From Paenibacillus ihbetae (GTDB lineage Bacteria > Bacillota > Bacilli > Paenibacillales > Paenibacillaceae), in the NCBI RefSeq assembly GCF_002741055.1, contig NZ_CP016809.1, positions 1,882,501-1,946,500 of the forward strand: a stretch of 64,000 nt of DNA. Direction: 5' to 3'. A model generated the notes under the pieces. That model did not search any database. It was not told the origin of the DNA and saw nothing but the letters and a program-made list of their open reading frames with translations. A program made the position numbers and the translations under genes. Positions 61,256 through 64,000 of this stretch are shown one piece after another (the first letter of the stretch is position 1; every line of letters starts with the position of its first letter).

Positions 61256-62113
61256 TTACACCTCCACAGCCCGAAGCCATGTTCGCAGCATCTTCATATC
61301 CCAGGCCAGCCGCTCGATCGGCGGGTACGGAGCCGCGCATTCCAGCGTAAGCCAGCCCTCATAACCGCTCTCCTTAAGCCCGCGGAGCAAACCGCCGTGG
61401 TCGACCCCGCCTTCGCCGAGACGGCACTGCAGAAAGCTTTCCTCTCCATGCCGGGTTAAATTTTTAAACGTTCCCGGAGCCCCGGCGCTCGCGACCCGCT
61501 TCTCATCCTTAATATGGACGTGGAACAGCCGGCTTCCGAGCCGCCTGACCGATTCCTCGCCGTACCCGGTATCCGCAATGTACATATTGCCGGCATCGTG
61601 AATGAATCCGACATTGTCCCGTCCGATCAGATCCGACAGGTGAAGCGCACCGTCTACCGTCTCCACGAGCGAGAGATTGTGGATTTCCAGCACGATCCGC
61701 TTCCCGGCCTTCCTCGCTTCGTCTGCACAGCGGCGGATCCAATAGGCTGCCTTCTCATAGTGCTCCGGCTCGGCCAGAAAAGCGTTCGGCCCTCCGGGGA
61801 ACACCCGGATCATATCCGCCCCCAGCAGCACGGACCGCTCAAGCAGCTCCATGAAGCGGCCGTATTCCGCTGCGCAAGCTTCCGCTCCTGCTATGGAAAA
61901 GTGGCCCATATAGCCTGCCAAGGCCGGGATCGCAAGGCCGTGATCCTCGGCGGCGTTCTTGATTTCCCGGACCTGCGTAAGCGGCATGTCCGGATGTAGA
62001 TGCGGCTCCCGGCAGGCAATTTCGATGCCGTCAAAACCAAGCGAAGCACTGACCGCCATCGCTTCCTTCAAATCGTAATCGATCAGCGAACCGCTGAAGG
62101 CGGCTATCCTCAT
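61256..62113 (-). CDS. TIM-barrel sugar isomerase/epimerase family protein
   Basis: Xylose-isomerase-like TIM-barrel protein (AP endonuclease 2 superfamily), 285 residues. Metal-site-type residues appear in IVLEIHNLSLVET (Glu), VGFIHDAGNMYIAD (Asp), FHVHIKDEKR (His) and LTLECAAPYP (Glu), in the usual order. The family includes sugar epimerases, inosose dehydratases and 3-keto-glycoside lyases or hydrolases. The start is the ATG at 62113 behind GGAAGGA. Its position with two Gfo/Idh genes favours the keto-sugar-processing group; this is inference. Confidence 0.9.
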   Translation of the reverse strand: MRIAAFSGSLIDYDLKEAMAVSASLGFDGIEIACREPHLHPDMPLTQVREIKNAAEDHGLAIPALAGYMGHFSIAGAEACAAEYGRFMELLERSVLLGADMIRVFPGGPNAFLAEPEHYEKAAYWIRRCADEARKAGKRIVLEIHNLSLVETVDGALHLSDLIGRDNVGFIHDAGNMYIADTGYGEESVRRLGSRLFHVHIKDEKRVASAGAPGTFKNLTRHGEESFLQCRLGEGGVDHGGLLRGLKESGYEGWLTLECAAPYPPIERLAWDMKMLRTWLRAVEV

Positions 62114-62169
62114 TGTAGATCCTTCCCTTCCGGCGGCCGCCGCCCAAGGCAATGCCTCTGGCGGGACCG

Positions 62170-62994
62170 TTATTTGATGCCGGCCATATTGTGATTCTGC
62201 ACGAAATATTTTTCCGCGAACAGGAACACCAGCAGAATCGGCACCAGACTGACCAGCGCCGCGGCAATCATCAGCTGCTCATTTCCCGTCCACTGTCCGG
62301 ACAGCGACAGAATCCCGATCGGCAGCGTGTATTTCTCATTGGATGTCAGGTAAATGACCGGCGTCAAAATTTCATTCCACTTGCCCATGAAGGTGAAGAT
62401 CGCCAGCGTCGCCAGCGTTGGCCTGGCCATCGGGATAAAAATCCGCCAGTAAATCTGAAACGGATTGCAGCCTTCCATCTTTGCCGCTTCCTCGTACTCT
62501 TTAGGTATATTCATGAAAGCCTGCCGCATGAGAAATATTCCGAACGGCTGGGCCAGCCACTCGATCACCCACAAGGGAGTCAGCGTATCCAGCATGTTCA
62601 GCTCATTAAAAATCATAAAGTGCGGAATGATGATCACGACCGCGGGAATCATCATCGTGCCGAGCACCATGACGAACAGCGCGCTTTTCAGCGGAAAACG
62701 CAGCCGGGCGAACGCATACCCTACCATCGAGCACGACAGCAGCGCCCCCGCAACCGACAAGCCCGCCACGATCACGCTGTTCACCGTATAGCCGCCGATA
62801 TTTCCGAGCTTGAATACAGCCGCATAGTTCGACCATTGGAATACTTCGGGGATCCATCGGGGCGGAACGGTCGTGTATTCCCGATAGGTCTTGAGCGAGT
62901 TCATCAATGCCGTCGCGAACGGCACCAGCATGATAAGCGAGCTTATGCCGATCAACAGGTAAGCGATGCCTCGCCCCAGCAGCTTATACTTCAT
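62170..62994 (-). CDS. Carbohydrate ABC permease, MalG type
   Basis: CUT1 sugar permease, 274 residues with six hydrophobic segments and the coupling motif EEAAKMEGCNPFQIYWRIFIP near residues 185-205 (key EAAKMEGC). The start is the ATG at 62994 behind AAAGGAGGGG; a longer frame upstream lacks similarity. It lies 178 bases after its MalF-type partner and 56 before the TIM-barrel gene. No ATPase is encoded nearby within the window. Confidence 0.93.
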   Translation of the reverse strand: MKYKLLGRGIAYLLIGISSLIMLVPFATALMNSLKTYREYTTVPPRWIPEVFQWSNYAAVFKLGNIGGYTVNSVIVAGLSVAGALLSCSMVGYAFARLRFPLKSALFVMVLGTMMIPAVVIIIPHFMIFNELNMLDTLTPLWVIEWLAQPFGIFLMRQAFMNIPKEYEEAAKMEGCNPFQIYWRIFIPMARPTLATLAIFTFMGKWNEILTPVIYLTSNEKYTLPIGILSLSGQWTGNEQLMIAAALVSLVPILLVFLFAEKYFVQNHNMAGIK

Positions 62995-63172
62995 GCGAGC
63001 CCCTCCTTTCTGCACCAGCTGACTGCATAACGATCCTCGCCGAAGAAGCTGAACCAAGGAACTCCATGGCTCGAAGCCCCATAACCCTTCTCTTTCCTTC
63101 CGTAAAATATACCCTTCCACCGCAAACCGATCGCCGAAGCATCTTCCGTACAGACACACAAGATTTGCTTTG

Positions 63173-64000
63173 TCATTCGTAATGCACCCACTTCTTCTGG
63201 CCCCACAGCTGGATCAGCGTCAGCAGGAACAGGATCATGAACAGCACCCACGCAATCGCGGAAGCATAGCCCATCCGCATAAACGTGAAGCCTTCGCGGT
63301 ACAGATACAGCATGAGCACCAGACTGGAATGGTTCGGTCCTCCGGCCGCGCTGATATCCCCTCTTCCCGTCAGGACGTAGATCTGCTCAAATGCCTGGAA
63401 GGTAGAGATCGTGCTCATGATCAAAACCAGGAAGGTGGTTGGCGAGATCAAAGGAATCGTAATGTACCGGAATTTGCGGAGCGCCCCTGCCCCGTCAATC
63501 TCGGACGCCTCATACAAGTCGCCTGGCACGCTCTGCAGGCCGGCCAAATAAATGACCATAATATAGCCGATCCCCTTCCACACCGCGATCATCACGAGGA
63601 GCGGGATTGCCAGCTTCGGGTCCTGCAGCCAGCCTTGACCGGCAAGGCCCAGCTTCTGCAGCAGCATGTTCGCCAGACCGAAGCGCGGATTGAATATCGC
63701 GTCCGCGACATACAGAATGACGGTCCAGGAGGAGATGACCGGTATAAAATGCGCCATGCGGAACCACTTCAGCCCCTTCAGGCGCTGATTCAGAGCAACC
63801 GCCAGCACCAGCGCGAGGAAGGTCTGGAGCGGCACGAACAGCCCGGTGAAATAAAGCGTGTTCCACAGTGAACGCCAGAACATCGGATCGTCCGCCATCC
63901 GGCGGAAATTATCGAGCCCCGTCCACTCAGGCGGGTTCAGCATGTCGTAATCGGAGAAGCTGAAGTACAGCGATGCCGCGAGCGGCCCCGCCACAAACAC
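63173..64000 (-). CDS. Carbohydrate ABC permease, MalF type (N-terminus beyond window)
   Basis: CUT1 sugar permease; 275 codons visible, open to the right edge, so perhaps 20-40 N-terminal residues are missing. It shows five or more hydrophobic segments and the coupling motif YEASEIDGAGALRKFRYITIP near visible residues 183-203 (key EASEIDGAG). It partners the MalG-type gene downstream. A binding-protein gene is expected just beyond the window. Confidence 0.92.
   Translation of the reverse strand: MFVAGPLAASLYFSFSDYDMLNPPEWTGLDNFRRMADDPMFWRSLWNTLYFTGLFVPLQTFLALVLAVALNQRLKGLKWFRMAHFIPVISSWTVILYVADAIFNPRFGLANMLLQKLGLAGQGWLQDPKLAIPLLVMIAVWKGIGYIMVIYLAGLQSVPGDLYEASEIDGAGALRKFRYITIPLISPTTFLVLIMSTISTFQAFEQIYVLTGRGDISAAGGPNHSSLVLMLYLYREGFTFMRMGYASAIAWVLFMILFLLTLIQLWGQKKWVHYE

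Overview
The window looks like chromosomal DNA from a low-to-moderate GC, spore-former-type Gram-positive, most probably Paenibacillus. This is inferred from strong AGGAGG-type ribosome binding sites, sugar ABC transporters without their own ATPase, a des-desK-desR operon, a KhtTU potassium antiporter and a DUF5696/Yip1/NHL-protein trio. I saw no rRNA, tRNA, CRISPR array, transposase or phage gene. Most genes lie on the minus strand.

1-11.5 kb: a two-component system (kinase cut by the window edge), a membrane acyltransferase, a SAM methyltransferase, the K+/H+ antiporter khtU-khtT, the membrane-fluidity operon des-desK-desR, a Gfo/Idh oxidoreductase and a thioesterase. 11.5-15.4 kb: an RbsABC-type sugar importer with a clear promoter and a 14-bp palindrome over its -10 box. 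16-16.7 kb: an Axe2-like acetylxylan esterase below an AraR-like operator.

17.3-24.1 kb: a peptide-type ABC importer with unusual parts. It has a divergently encoded fused double ATPase, an OppB with an extra coiled-coil N-terminus, an OppC with about six extra N-terminal membrane segments, and a lipoprotein binding protein whose two halves are in swapped order (a circular permutation). 24.1-25.5 kb is gene-poor, with repeats, terminators and gene debris. 25.5-30 kb: a DoxX/unknown/GyrI-like group, an Lsa-type ABC-F gene behind a leader peptide and two hairpins, and a dual-specificity-type phosphatase.

30.3-48.7 kb: a mannan or mannoside utilisation locus of about 17 kb. A LacI regulator is followed by a terminator, a good promoter and eleven co-directional genes: two solute-binding proteins (one a 983-residue membrane-anchored fusion), two permease pairs, the NHL/Yip1/DUF5696 trio, a cytoplasmic GH26 mannanase and a GH2 beta-mannosidase. 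Oligomannosides would be imported and cut inside the cell.

49-56.9 kb: single genes, including a secreted 16-residue-repeat protein, VOC protein, RlmA-type rRNA methyltransferase, DUF6773-like/XRE pair, erythromycin esterase homologue, DinB protein and WYL regulator. 57-64 kb: an operon, cut at the right edge, with two permeases, a TIM-barrel protein, two Gfo/Idh oxidoreductases, a 16-codon ORF, a NagB-type deaminase and NagA. It suggests uptake and breakdown of an amino-sugar glycoside, perhaps through oxidised intermediates.
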